Both the position numbers and the translations under genes were made by a program. A stretch of 64,000 nucleotides of DNA from Saprospiraceae bacterium (GTDB lineage: Bacteria > Bacteroidota > Bacteroidia > Chitinophagales > Saprospiraceae), in assembly GCA_016718205.1 (NCBI GenBank), contig JADKEB010000031.1, positions 1 to 64,000 on the forward strand. The letters run 5' to 3'. Shown here one piece after another: positions 8,653-19,039 of this stretch. The number at the start of each line of letters is the position of its first letter. The first letter of the stretch is position 1. The notes below the pieces were generated by a model, which searched no databases, was not told the DNA's origin, and saw only the letters and a list, made by a program, of their open reading frames with translations.

Positions 8653-9225
8653 TTACGATTTAACCTTTGCCAGCTTGATCGCTGATATTGAATTGATGAA
8701 GTAATAGCTTCCAAATATAATGGTTGTAAACATCAAATTGCTCAAAAGAGATGTTCTGAAAAAGGCAAGCCTGCAAGATATGACTGCATCAATCCACTAA
8801 AATCTTTAGTATAAAGGCTTGCAGGTGAAAATAAAGCACCGAAATTGCTGATAAGAAAAAATATTATCGAAGCGAGAATCGCTGATAGAGCAACGGTAAC
8901 AATATTGATTTTTTAAGAATAGTCAAGTAGTAAAGACTACTAATACAAGAGAAATCAAATTAAATATCATATAATTTGAATACCAAACTGTCCCATCGAC
9001 TTCTGTGAAGAAAGATCGTGCGAATGTATTGTTGATCACAAAGTCTGTTAAATAAATCAAAATACACGGTAGGATAATGGAAAGATATTTTCTTCCCAGA
9101 AAAGCGACTCCAAAAATCGTTATTCCCTCAGTCGGGGTAAAATTAGGTACATGCGGTATCAACCTTGCAAAGGATCCAATGATCATCAGAAGCACTACAA
9201 CTATCATTTTGTTATTCGTTTTCAT
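8653..9225 (-). CDS. DUF6580-type membrane protein, frameshifted
   Basis: Starts MKTNNKMIVVVLLMIIGSFA RLIPHVPNFTPTEGITIFGV, with about five hydrophobic segments. The 'R-PH-PNF-P-GI--FG-AFLG' N-terminus matches DUF6580 membrane proteins, which resemble substrate-binding subunits of vitamin transporters. The uninterrupted frame ends at 8923. A second frame continues with VALSAILASIIFFLISNFGA LF and FSGLMQSYLAGLPFF, and a third with FRTSLLSNLMFTTIIFGSYY to AKVKS and stop at 8653, the rest of the family's length (about 190 aa). Two frameshifts. It is immediately upstream of adenine deaminase and may form a transport/salvage pair with it; that link is inference. Confidence 0.72.
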
Positions 9226-9448
9226 ATTTTATTTTATCTTTTTTAATTTTTGTGTGACCTGAAATTGGCAATCTGTTTTTATAATGGTATAACGCCGAAT
9301 GAACTACATTCGGATTTTAGACACTGCAAATGTACAATATATTGCTATTTATCTTAACACAAATATCAAAAAATTATAGAAAGCTATTCAATGTTATTTC
9401 CAAGAAAAGAAAATCCTGACGGCCTACTATTTTTTACAGTCATCACGG

Positions 9449-9456
9449 TATATTTG
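9449..9456 (+). promoter_or_regulatory. Candidate -7 box upstream of CPBP gene
   Basis: TATATTTG fits the Bacteroidota TAnnTTTG -7 element, about 44 bp upstream of the ATG at 9500. No convincing -33 TTTG is seen at the usual distance. Confidence 0.4.
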
Positions 9457-9499
9457 CGTGAAATTATAATAATTGATTACATTTGACACAAAAAATCAT

Positions 9500-10446
9500 A
9501 TGTTTCCAGAACTTGGTAATTTAGGTAAGAATGATTGGTGGCGATATCTTTTGGGAATTTTCATTGTTTTTATTTCTTATTTATTAGGGCAAATCATGAC
9601 GTATGGTATTGTCATTCTAAATTCAGATAGTTATAATGAAGGGATCAATGCTTTGCGAACCTTTGAAGAATCCATGGATTTTGGGGTTTTGGGAATGCCG
9701 AAAAATTTGGTTTTTATATTGCTGATCTCCTGGTTTGCTTTTGCGATTGGCGGATTATACTTTGTAGTAAAAACGCTGCATGCCAAAGATTTTATAAAAA
9801 TGATTACCCCAAAGAGTAAGGTTGATTATTCGAAAATAATATTTGGATTTTTATTATGGCTTATGATTTCACTTTTTTTGGAAGCAGTCAATTACAATTC
9901 AGATCCTGAAAACTATACTTTCAGATGGGATTTAAGTACTTTTCTGCCATTGGTAGTGATTTCACTCATTTTTTTACCTATTCAGACAAGTTTTGAAGAG
10001 TTGTTTTCAGAGGGTATCTACTCCAGGGAATTTACTGGCTTTCAAAAAACAAATGGGTGCCCATATTGATTACAAGCATTTTATTTGGCCTCGTTCATGG
10101 CACCAATCCTGAAGTTGCCAAGTATGGATTTTGGACCATGCAGGCATATTATGTTTTAGCAGGTTTGTTTTTAGCATTTATTACTGTGATGGATGATGGA
10201 TTGGAGCTTGCATTGGGAGTACATGCTGCGACCAATATTTTTGGCGCAACATTATTTACGTATGAAGGGAGTGTGTTACAGACCGATAGCCTGTTTATTA
10301 CCCATCAAATAGATCCATCAATGATGACTTTTACTTTTTTAATAGCAGCTTTAACCTTTATTGTCATTTGTAAATACAAGTACAATTGGCCTCAGTGGAA
10401 TTATATTTTTACCAAAACTTATACTTTAAATAATACTAATGCTTAA
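9500..10446 (+). CDS. CPBP-family intramembrane metalloprotease, one frameshift
   Basis: A multi-pass membrane protein of the CAAX protease/bacteriocin-processing (CPBP, Abi) family. The first frame gives about six hydrophobic segments and ends in FEELFSEGIY. Adding one T to the TTTT run at about 10001 restores FEELFFRGYLLQGIYWLSKN and WVPILITSILFGLVHGTNPE, that is the EExxFRG, FxxxH and later HAxxN (VHAATNIFG) motifs that form the metal site. The restored length is about 315 aa. The ATG at 9500 is preferred to a TTG at 9473. The stop overlaps the start region of the downstream M1 peptidase, so the two are probably co-transcribed. The single homopolymer change points to a sequencing indel. 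Confidence 0.88.
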
Positions 10447-10447
10447 T

Positions 10448-12313
10448 ATGGACAAAAAATTCAGACGATGTACTGCTTTTGCAACAGGTATATTTGTTAT
10501 TTTGCTTTTTACTTTTGTCAATGGATCAGCTCAACCGGAACGTTGGCAGCAAGGTGCAAAATATGAAATGGACATAGACTTTGATGTAAAAAAACATCAA
10601 TTTAAAGGCTACCAGAAAATGATTTTGACCAATAATAGCCCGGATACCCTGGACAAAGTGTTTTATCACTTGTATTTTAACGCTTTTCAGCCCAATAGTA
10701 TGATGGATGTAAGGTCCAGAACGATTGTCGATCCGGACAGAAGGGTAGGAGACCGCATTTCAAAACTCAAAGGTGATGAACAGGGTTTTATTAAAGTAAG
10801 CTCCCTAAAGATGGATGGCAAAAAAGTACTCCATAAAACAGTCGGTACTATACTGGAAGTAAAACTAAGTACCCCTGTGCTTCCTCATTCTCAAGCTGTG
10901 TTTGAGATGAATTTTACAGGGCAGGTACCTGAGCAGATCAGAAGATCAGGCAGGAATAATGCAGAAGGAATAGAATACTCTATGGCGCAATGGTATCCTA
11001 AAATGTGTAATTATGATTATCAGGGATGGCACTCAAATCCTTATGTGGCAAGGGAATTCTACGGTATTTGGGGTGACTTTGATGTGAAAATTTCTATGCC
11101 ATCAAACTATGTTCTGGCTGGAACCGGCACACTACAAAATCCTATGGAAGCAGGTTTTGGATACGCATCTACCGACCCAGTGAGCAGGCCAGCTAATCTC
11201 ACATGGCACTTTAAGGCTCAAAATGTACACGATTTTGTTTGGGCAGCGGATCCTGATTACAAGCAGATAGTACACAAAAACCGGGATGGAACCACAGTAA
11301 GATATTTTTATCAGCCTGGCGAAAAAACGTCCGACAACTGGGAAAGACTGCCTGCAATCATGGATGAAGCATTTGAATATATCAATATACATTATGGCAA
11401 ATACCCTTTTTCAGAATATTCTTTTATTCAAGGTGGCGATGGTGGTATGGAATACCCCATGGCAACTTTGATTACAGGGCAGAGGTCCCTTGTAAGTTTA
11501 GTAGGTGTATCTATACATGAGTTGATGCATAGCTGGTTTCAGATGGTACTCGGATCAAATGAAGCCCTGTATCACTGGATGGATGAAGGATTTACATCTT
11601 ATGCAAGTAATGCCGTCATGAATCATTTAAAAAAGAAAAAATTGATCCCTGGTGATGCTGTCGATAATCCACATTTACAGGATGTAAAAGGTTATGTCAA
11701 TTTTGCCCTTAGCGGGAAGGAAGAGCCCCTGATAACACATGCCGATCATTTCATGACCAATACAGCTTATGGTGTTGCCTCTTATACCAAAGGATCAGCA
11801 CTATTAGAACAGCTCAGATATATCATTGGTGAAAAAAACTTTGATAAAGGTATGCTGATGTATTTTGAAACCTGGAAATTTAAACATCCCAACACAAATG
11901 ATTTTTTCAGGATAATGGAAAAAGCAAGTGGCCTCGAACTTGACTGGTTTAAAGAATATTTTGTTCACACAACTCATCGCATCAACTACGCTATAGAAGA
12001 TGTAAAAGGGAAAACGGTCATCCTTAAAAACAAGGGATTAGTGCCAATGCCTCTTGATATTACGATAAAAACTAAAGATGGCAAGATGTTTCAGTATTAC
12101 ATTCCTCAGGAATTGATGAGAGGAGAGAAAAAAGATGACAGGGTATTTAAAGATGCTGTTTTGCTACCGGATTGGGCATGGACTCATCCGGAATACTCAT
12201 TTGAAATGAAACAAAAACCCGCTGATGTAGAGAGTATCGAGATAGATGTGTCAGGCAGAATGGCAGATGCTGATCGAAATGACAATGTCTGGCCACAGAA
12301 GGCACCTAAATGA
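10448..12313 (+). CDS. M1-family metallopeptidase (aminopeptidase N-like)
   Basis: Secreted zinc peptidase of about 621 aa. After an N-terminal hydrophobic signal (GIFVILLFTFVNGSAQ) comes a beta-rich M1 N-domain starting YEMDIDFDVKKHQFKGYQKM. The catalytic domain has GGMEYPMATL, the equivalent of the GxMEN substrate-binding motif, and the zinc motif H357-E358-L-M-H361 with E380 eighteen residues later (WMDEGFTSYA). The ending lacks the large helical C-domain of classical PepN, as is common for Bacteroidota M1 enzymes. The first ATG is at 10439, but 10448 avoids a longer overlap with the CPBP stop. Likely role: trimming of peptides in the periplasm or outside. Confidence 0.9.
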   Translation: MDKKFRRCTAFATGIFVILLFTFVNGSAQPERWQQGAKYEMDIDFDVKKHQFKGYQKMILTNNSPDTLDKVFYHLYFNAFQPNSMMDVRSRTIVDPDRRVGDRISKLKGDEQGFIKVSSLKMDGKKVLHKTVGTILEVKLSTPVLPHSQAVFEMNFTGQVPEQIRRSGRNNAEGIEYSMAQWYPKMCNYDYQGWHSNPYVAREFYGIWGDFDVKISMPSNYVLAGTGTLQNPMEAGFGYASTDPVSRPANLTWHFKAQNVHDFVWAADPDYKQIVHKNRDGTTVRYFYQPGEKTSDNWERLPAIMDEAFEYINIHYGKYPFSEYSFIQGGDGGMEYPMATLITGQRSLVSLVGVSIHELMHSWFQMVLGSNEALYHWMDEGFTSYASNAVMNHLKKKKLIPGDAVDNPHLQDVKGYVNFALSGKEEPLITHADHFMTNTAYGVASYTKGSALLEQLRYIIGEKNFDKGMLMYFETWKFKHPNTNDFFRIMEKASGLELDWFKEYFVHTTHRINYAIEDVKGKTVILKNKGLVPMPLDITIKTKDGKMFQYYIPQELMRGEKKDDRVFKDAVLLPDWAWTHPEYSFEMKQKPADVESIEIDVSGRMADADRNDNVWPQKAPK

Positions 12314-12324
12314 TAGAACATTTG

Positions 12325-12368
12325 CAAAAAAAACCGCTGTAAATCAATGAAATACAGCGGTTTTTTTT
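12325..12368. terminator. Bidirectional terminator between convergent genes
   Basis: aaaccgctgta (12331-12341) pairs with tacagcggttt (12353-12363) in an 11-bp stem, with an A run before and a T run after. It serves both the M1 peptidase gene and the converging EF-G-like gene. Confidence 0.88.
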
Positions 12369-12409
12369 GTTTTGAATTCAGAGAACTCCTATTTGAATCT
12401 ATTCAAATA

Positions 12410-14539
12410 TCAATGATTTTCATCTTCTTCTTCCTTATGTTCGGCTATGAGTCTTTGCTGGATGTCAGGAGGGACAGGTACATAATCAGCTAACTTTCTT
12501 GTAAACTTTGCTTTGCCCTGAGACAACGATCTCAATGTAGATGAATACTGATACATTTCTGCAAGAGGAACTCTGGCATTGATTTTCTGATAATGACCAT
12601 CAGAGTCCATGCCCATGATAATCGACCTTCTACCCTGAAGATCGCCCATGATATCTCCCATAGCTGCATCAGAGCAAGTGATACTTACATCTTCGATTGG
12701 CTCAAGGATTTGTGGACCAGCATTTTTGAAGGCTGCTCTGAAAGCACCAATGGATGCAAGCATGAAAGCCATATCATTGGAGTCAACCGGGTGCATCTTG
12801 CCGTCATATATACATACGCGAATATCCTGACAGTTGGAACCTGTCAATGGTCCTTCTACCATTTTTTGCATGATACCTTTCTTGATGGCACTGGAGTATT
12901 TGGAGTCTATAGTACCTCCTACGACACACCAGTAAAAAGCCAGTTTTCCACCCCAGTCGAGGTCTTCGATTTCTGTATGTCTGACACTTAGTCCATCGGG
13001 ATTGGGCATGCCTTCATAGTAAGGCTCTATACGCATATGTACCTCTCCGAATTGACCAGCACCACCACTTTGCTTTTTATGCCTGTAGACTTCATTAGCA
13101 CTCTTGGTGATGGTCTCACGATAAGGGATTTTTGGTCTGTCAAAATCCATATGGACCCCAAAATTTTTCTCTATCCGGTATCTGATGATATCAAGGTGCA
13201 ATTGACCCTGTCCATGAATGATGGTTTGTTTTAAGGTAGCAGATTGTTCGACTACGAGTGTTGGATCTTCTTCCTCAATCTGATGGAGTGCTTTTATAAG
13301 TTTTTCCATATCAGATTTTGAAGGCGGGACAACTGCGGTCCTGATACGAGGCTCGGGAAAATGAATAGGCTCAACTGAAGAGTTTAAACCCTTGGCATTT
13401 AAAGTATTATTGGTATGAGAATTTTTAAGTTTCAATGTAGCACCGATATCTCCTGCCTGCAAATAGTCTATAGTATTTCTGATTTTACCCTCAGACTCGT
13501 ACACCTGACTGATTCTTTCATGTGTTGCGTTTTTCATGTTGATCAATTCATCACCGGATCTCACAGTACCGCCATAAACTTTAAAATAACTCACCAGACC
13601 CACCTGAGGTTCTGAGATAGTTTTGTAAATAAATATAGATGACGGAGCTTTAGAATCATATTTTGCAGTTTTGCCATCGGCCAAAAGATAAGGAGGAACA
13701 TCTGCAGGTGATGGAGCCACATCATTGATAAAACCCATAATTCGACCGCTTCCTTTGTCTTGCTGTGCAGAACAACAGAATACAGGAAAAATCTGCTGAT
13801 GAGCTAAAGCGATTCTGAGTCCTTTGGTCATTTCTTCTTCGGAAAGGGTTCCTTGGTCAAAAAATTTCTCCATAAGGCCCTCATCGTTTTCAGCAGCTGC
13901 TTCAACCAAAGCATTATGCATTTCCATTGCCTTAGCCATTTCACTGTCCGGAATTGGTTTTTTTTCTGGTTTACCGCCATTTGGACCAAATACATACATC
14001 ACCATCCTTACAGCGTCAATGATGGTATTAAATCCTGAACCTTGATTTAGTGGATATTGAACAGGCATAACTTTAGGTCCAAAACGTTCTTTAGCTTGTT
14101 CCAGAGTGGTTTCAAAGTCAGATTTGTCATGATCCACCTGTGTGATGACAAAAATTGTAGGTGTTTTGAAATCATTGACATAATCCCAGAGAATTTCAGT
14201 TCCAACTTCCACTCCATGTGCAGCATTCAAAAGCATCAAAGCTGTATCTGCTACTTTCATAGAACACACCACTTCTCCAATAAAATCGTCAAAACCTGGT
14301 GTGTCTAATATGTTAATTTTACAATCTCTCCATTTCACATGCATCAATGATGAAAACAATGAATTTCCTCTTTCCTGTTCTATTGGGGTATAATCAGACA
14401 TAGTATTTCCTCCTGAAATATTACCCATACGGCTAATGGCTCCTGACTCAAAAAGCATGGCTTCCGTCAGGGTGGTTTTCCCGCATCCGGAATGGCCCAG
14501 CAGGACGACATTCCGGATATTTTTTGTATCTACACTCAT
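12410..14539 (-). CDS. fusA2: Elongation factor G-like GTPase (EF-G2 type)
   Basis: A 709-aa translational GTPase with all EF-G domains. The P-loop G15-HSGCGKT-T spans residues 15-23, the G3 motif is DTPGF, and the G4 position reads TQVD rather than the NKxD of canonical EF-G. Domain II, III (ALHQIEEEDPTL), IV (SGGAGQFGEVHMRIEP) and V follow. The replaced G4 and the short G2 region (YTPIEQERG) match the EF-G-like paralogue group, whose role in translation or ribosome recycling is less clear than that of FusA. Transcribed alone, with a terminator at its 3' end. Confidence 0.9.
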   Translation of the reverse strand: MSVDTKNIRNVVLLGHSGCGKTTLTEAMLFESGAISRMGNISGGNTMSDYTPIEQERGNSLFSSLMHVKWRDCKINILDTPGFDDFIGEVVCSMKVADTALMLLNAAHGVEVGTEILWDYVNDFKTPTIFVITQVDHDKSDFETTLEQAKERFGPKVMPVQYPLNQGSGFNTIIDAVRMVMYVFGPNGGKPEKKPIPDSEMAKAMEMHNALVEAAAENDEGLMEKFFDQGTLSEEEMTKGLRIALAHQQIFPVFCCSAQQDKGSGRIMGFINDVAPSPADVPPYLLADGKTAKYDSKAPSSIFIYKTISEPQVGLVSYFKVYGGTVRSGDELINMKNATHERISQVYESEGKIRNTIDYLQAGDIGATLKLKNSHTNNTLNAKGLNSSVEPIHFPEPRIRTAVVPPSKSDMEKLIKALHQIEEEDPTLVVEQSATLKQTIIHGQGQLHLDIIRYRIEKNFGVHMDFDRPKIPYRETITKSANEVYRHKKQSGGAGQFGEVHMRIEPYYEGMPNPDGLSVRHTEIEDLDWGGKLAFYWCVVGGTIDSKYSSAIKKGIMQKMVEGPLTGSNCQDIRVCIYDGKMHPVDSNDMAFMLASIGAFRAAFKNAGPQILEPIEDVSITCSDAAMGDIMGDLQGRRSIIMGMDSDGHYQKINARVPLAEMYQYSSTLRSLSQGKAKFTRKLADYVPVPPDIQQRLIAEHKEEEDENH

Positions 14540-14919
14540 TCAATTAATATTTTATGTTAAAAAAAATCCTACATAATTCAGGCTAAAAGGTACATACTTA
14601 TATATTCTTGTCAAAATATTATTCTAAATAATTTAAAACAAACTATATATAAAAACCATACATTAAAATTTGAACAATATTTAAAAAGCAAGTGCTCTTA
14701 GTATTGTTCATTTTTTGACTGGAAAGTATAATTGATAAAATTTTAACCTCTTAAAATTGAGTGTGAAAGTATAAAGCCAATGATGATGTTTTGATTCTTT
14801 ATATCATGTTTCGCGATGATATAAATCATCACAGATTATATTATGATGGATTATCAATCAACCAATTACTTTGTATGAATTGAATTGAGAGCAGAGATGA
14901 GAATATATTAAGTCACGAC
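14540..14919. other. Intergenic region, A+T rich
   Basis: 380 bp between the EF-G-like gene and the end of the TonB receptor gene. A weak inverted motif (gatgatataaatcatc, 14814-14829) is present, but no gene, terminator with a T run, or clear promoter is supported. Confidence 0.5.
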
Positions 14920-17329
14920 TTATAAGCTGATGATTACCCCCAACGTTGGCAACACCGTCCCTGTAGCGTCATTGATGGTTTTAAGTTGATATCTTTGTTG
15001 GTCTATAGGTGCACTTGGATTTACGATGATGGGACCACCCAAAGGCTTAAGATCTTCATCAAGTGGTCTGTCCAAGACGAGCATGTCCCGACCCACGGCA
15101 TTTGCAGTTACATTCTGAATATCTAAAAACAGGTTTAATTCCCATTTTTTAAAGAACCACTTTTTGTCAACACGTATATCCAGGCCCGTAGATGCAGTGT
15201 TTCTTAATGTATTGATTCTGCTGTAATCGGGGATTCCTGAAAAATTGCGATTCCAATTGAGTACAAGATCAGAATTCATAGCAAATGGGGTATTAGGTAA
15301 TCCTGATTGAAACCTGTACCGGATTCCTGTTTCCCAGTTTTTCTTAAACCTTTTACCAGCTGTGAGATTGATGATATGTCTGCTATCCCATGAACTTGGA
15401 GCAAAATTATCACCCACATTTGTAAATTCAGATTTGCCAAAAGTATAGGCCATAATACCGTAAAATCCTTTGTAGAGTCTTTGTTGCACTAAAACCTCCA
15501 TTCCATAAGTTCTTCCTTTAGAATCAGGAGTCACGGGTTCATTACCTAGGACTCCGAAATCTCCACCCAGATTTGCCAAAGATATTTGTTCTCTTAACAA
15601 AAAGGGATAGTTTTGGTACTGCTTATAGTATCCTTCAATGGTGGCTCTTCCTGTGGAAGAATAATTAAATTCAAATCCCGAAACCAAATGATTGGCAGAG
15701 ATGTATTTAATTTTATTATTCTTATTGACGAGTGTTTCGTTAATTCTGTATCCAAGTACTGTATACGGTGGTAATTGAAAATACCTGCCAACATTGAAAT
15801 TGTAGGATAGATTGTCAGCAATTTTATACGATAACGATGCTCTAGGAGAAAACTGCTCCAAAGGGTTATTCATGTCTTGAGAATATGAGTTACCATCTGC
15901 TCTGAAGCCAATAGATAGTGTTAATTTGTCATTCAACAATTTTCGGTTTATATTACCAAAAAAACCATATTTATGCATTTTAATATCGCTTACATAATCA
16001 ATTTCTGCAGGACCGGAATTTGTAAATATCCTGTTGAATGTCCTATTGTTGTATTTTACCCATTCATAACCGACTCCAAGCATATAATCCCAATTGCCAG
16101 CCTTTTGAGTTGTTTCAATCCTCATTTTGTTTTCGATCTCCTGCGACAAATAATTGAGGGTCAGGTTGGCAGACGAAGACTCATCATTATTGAGATATTT
16201 TACGGCTTCATTATTCAACATATTCCTACTCAAAACAAATGTTGTAAATCCTTTATCACTAAACCTTTTGTATACTAATCCATTGGTGTAGTTCCATTGT
16301 GTATTTACAGGGAGACGGCCTAATATAAATTGCTTGGCTTCAGTATCATCAGCATCTTTATTGAGTACAAAATCATCAATAGCCCCTAAACCTATAAAAG
16401 TGATTTCATTTTTGTTGTCAATTTTATATTTGTATTTAGCATTAAAGTCAGTGTAAGTGGGTAAAAATGGTAACCCAATGGCTTTAAACAAAAACTGAAG
16501 GTATGATCTTCTGGCAGAAACTAAAAAAGTACTTTTATCTCCGATCGGTCCATCCAATGTCATACCTATATCTGTTGCACCGGCAGTTGCTGTAAATCCG
16601 AGTCTGTCATCCCTGCCATCCTTAAATTTAAAATTGAATACAGAACTCAGCGTATTTCCCCTATTGACAGGAAAAGCACCGCTGAAAAAATCGACTTCTC
16701 TAACAAAATCTACATTGATGATACCTGCCGGCCCGCCCGAAGAGCCCCTGTGTGGCAAAGTGATTGATGACAGGTACTTCCACATCATCTATAAAAAAGC
16801 GATTTTCATTCGGAGCGCCACCTCTGATGATAAGGTCATTTCTAAAAGATCCTGTAGATGTCACACCCGGGAGAGACTGAATGACGCGGGAAATATCTCG
16901 GTTTCCTCCGGGATTTCTTTTGATTTCTGAAACTCCTATCGTGCGGAGAGATACAGGACTTTCAGCAGTTTTCTTAAAAGCGCTTGCCTTGACAACAACC
17001 TCATCCAATTGTTTGAAATTTTCAGTTAGTTCAAAATTTAAGATAGTCGGTCTGATGCCTTGAACCTCAATTTCAAGAGCTCTAACATCTTCATATCCAA
17101 TATAACTCACTTCTAAACCATACATTCCCGGTTTAAGCTCCTTCAATTCAAAATTACCATCAAAATCGGTAGCAGTACCGGATGAAGTTCCAACTATTAA
17201 AATATTTGCGCCTATAATGGGCTCATTTGTCAGCTTATCTTTTACAGTACCCTTTATAATCCCGTTTTGGGCAATAGCTCCAAGTGTAACAAACAATATG
17301 AAAGCTGATATTATTCCTTTTTTCAACAT
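14920..17329 (-). CDS. TonB-dependent receptor with carboxypeptidase-like domain, one frameshift
   Basis: Outer-membrane active-transport receptor of about 800 aa. It starts with signal peptide MLKKGIISAFILFVTLGAIA Q, then a carboxypeptidase-D-like regulatory domain (GIIKGTVKDKLTNEPIIGAN to about residue 100), then a plug domain (DISRVIQSLPGVTSTG, RNDLIIRGGAPNENRFFIDD). The frame breaks near 16730. Removing one G from a GGGG run gives HFATQGSSGGPAGIINVDFV, joining the plug to the barrel (REVDFFSGAFPVNRGNTLSS). The barrel continues to a C-terminal VLPTLGVIISL. No substrate is evident and no SusD partner is adjacent. Divergent from the next gene. Confidence 0.9.
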
Positions 17330-17589
17330 AAATCTCTTTTTATTAAACTTTGCCTAAGTACAATGAAATTTAAAAAAGGTTCATGTATCATGTTAAATTT
17401 TCCTTTAAATTACGAATTTTGTATTTTTGAATTATGGAGGCATCGGCATTCATCTGGATAAAGTGTTAAGGGTTATGAAGCAAAATTCCATCAATTTCAG
17501 TGATAGATTATTTGTGAAAGATGAATTAAATTTTGGGGGAATGCAAATTCATTCGCGATTCAAAATTTCTCATTTTCAGATACATTTTG

Positions 17590-17597
17590 TAAGTTTG
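17590..17597 (+). promoter_or_regulatory. Candidate -7 box upstream of 17620 gene
   Basis: TAAGTTTG fits TAnnTTTG and lies 22 bp before the ATG. No clear -33 element is seen. Confidence 0.4.
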
Positions 17598-17619
17598 CAC
17601 TAACAAAGCTTAATAATTT

Positions 17620-18036
17620 ATGAGCCCAATATTTAAAAATATCCTGGTCGTAATTCTGGCTATTGCGGCCGGAATGATAGCAATGATGGCCGGTCATCAA
17701 ATATCCAATGTAATATTGCCACCGCCTGAAGGTATGGATGTAAGTAATATGGAATCCTTTGTTGCAAATGCGCACAAATTGACTACCGGACATTGGATTT
17801 TAGCTTTGCTTAGTCATGCTTTCGGACCTTTGGTATCAGGATTTATTGTAGCTAAATATTCAGCCGCCCATCATCGTCAGTTGTTATGGATTGTAGCTGG
17901 GGCATGGATTATTGCAGGTGTCTTAAATCTGATGGCGATACATCATCTGCTATGGTTTAAAATAGCTGATATTCTGATGTACGTCCCAATGACCTTTATA
18001 GGTGCCAAACTATCGGGATGGAAATATTCAATTTAA
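17620..18036 (+). CDS. Small four-helix membrane protein, unknown function
   Basis: A 138-aa protein with four hydrophobic segments at about residues 8-28, 60-82, 86-106 and 110-130, separated by short loops. The first loop is proline-rich (ILPPPEGMDVSN). The glycine pattern GHWILALLSHAFGPLVSGFI and the repeated AIHHLLWF suggest a helix bundle, but I recognise no family. The sirtuin gene follows 21 bp downstream on the same strand and probably shares its transcript. Confidence 0.7.
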   Translation: MSPIFKNILVVILAIAAGMIAMMAGHQISNVILPPPEGMDVSNMESFVANAHKLTTGHWILALLSHAFGPLVSGFIVAKYSAAHHRQLLWIVAGAWIIAGVLNLMAIHHLLWFKIADILMYVPMTFIGAKLSGWKYSI

Positions 18037-18057
18037 TACATTGTAATACTGATTATT

Positions 18058-18753
18058 ATGAAAAAGGTTGTGGTACTAACAGGAGCTGGCATCAGTGCGG
18101 AAAGCGGAATAAAAACATTTAGGGATGCAGACGGTCTTTGGGAAGGTCATGATGTGATGTCGGTAGCTTCACCTGAGGGTTGGGAGAGGGATATGGCTTT
18201 AGTTCTTGATTTCTATAACCAAAGACGTAAGCAACTTAAAGAAGTGACGCCAAATGCTGGCCACAATGCATTGGTGGATCTGGAAAAAAAATATGAGGTC
18301 GTGGTCATCACGCAAAATGTGGACAATCTTCACGAACAAGCAGGAAGTGCCAGGATAATCCATTTGCATGGCGAACTGAATAAAGTAAGAAGCACTGAAG
18401 TACCTGATTTGATCTATGAATGGAATGATGACTTACATATTGGAGATCACTGCGAAAGAGGATATCAACTCAGACCCCACATTGTTTGGTTTGGTGAAAT
18501 GGTCCCAATGCTTGAGTCCGCGATATCTGAATGTGAGAATGGAGATATCTTTATTATCATTGGCACCTCCATGCAAGTTTATCCTGCTGCAAGTCTGATT
18601 TCTTATGCACCACGTGGTAGTGAAATTTATTACATCGACCCTAAACCACATATTTCTTATGAATTGAGCAGATTGCCCGGGCTACAGGTTATAAAACAAA
18701 CCGGAAGCATTGGGGTACCTTCTGTGGTATATGAACTTTTAGACCGACGATAA
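18058..18753 (+). CDS. cobB: CobB-like NAD-dependent protein deacylase lacking zinc cysteines
   Basis: Class III sirtuin of 231 aa that removes acyl groups from lysines using NAD. Visible motifs: GAGISAESGIKTFRDADGLW (residues 9-28), TQNVDNLHEQAG (85-96), the catalytic His in HLHGEL (H104), and FGEMVP (145-150). Tyr53 and Arg56 in FYNQRR form the YxxR pair that favours succinyl and malonyl groups over acetyl. The usual CxxC pairs of the zinc ribbon are missing: the position after VR is Ser112 and only Cys132 remains in the small domain. Bacteroidota sirtuins often show this, so it is a lineage trait rather than damage. Confidence 0.9.
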   Translation: MKKVVVLTGAGISAESGIKTFRDADGLWEGHDVMSVASPEGWERDMALVLDFYNQRRKQLKEVTPNAGHNALVDLEKKYEVVVITQNVDNLHEQAGSARIIHLHGELNKVRSTEVPDLIYEWNDDLHIGDHCERGYQLRPHIVWFGEMVPMLESAISECENGDIFIIIGTSMQVYPAASLISYAPRGSEIYYIDPKPHISYELSRLPGLQVIKQTGSIGVPSVVYELLDRR

Positions 18754-18767
18754 TTTTTTTTGAGTAA

Positions 18768-18946
18768 GAGTATGTTTAAATTTTTATGTTTGAGCGAAAG
18801 TGAGGAAATTTAATTTTAGACGAGGCATATTTTGCAGTCGTAACCGGATGTTCAAGCATAGCTTGACGCGGTACGGCAAAAAATATAACGCTGAATAAAA
18901 TAAAATTTGCCGCTTGGAGCCAAATGATAAAATTTTAAACATACTC
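18768..18946. mobile_element. MITE-like element, copy A (variant interior)
   Basis: A 179-bp non-coding element bounded by inverted GAGTATGTTTAAA ends and flanked by TAA on both sides (18765-18767 and 18947-18949). Its interior is an extended imperfect palindrome (ggcatattttgc against gcaaaaaatata, aaatttaatttt against aaaataaaattt). The interior differs from copies B to D, which share only the terminal repeats with it. Confidence 0.85.
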
Positions 18947-19039
18947 TAAATATGATGATACTTATTTCTTTATCTGAATCAAAAATAAATCATGTAATTA
19001 TTATCCATTTTGTCATATCTTTGTACAATAATTTGGAGG

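Noticed and set aside
9990..10070. Programmed frameshift or phase variation in the CPBP protease
   Set aside because: Similar one-base run changes occur in unrelated genes, including purC, so a common technical cause is more likely.
12593..12991. 132-codon plus-strand frame inside the EF-G-like gene
   Set aside because: Antisense to a well-conserved GTPase domain; no independent coding features.
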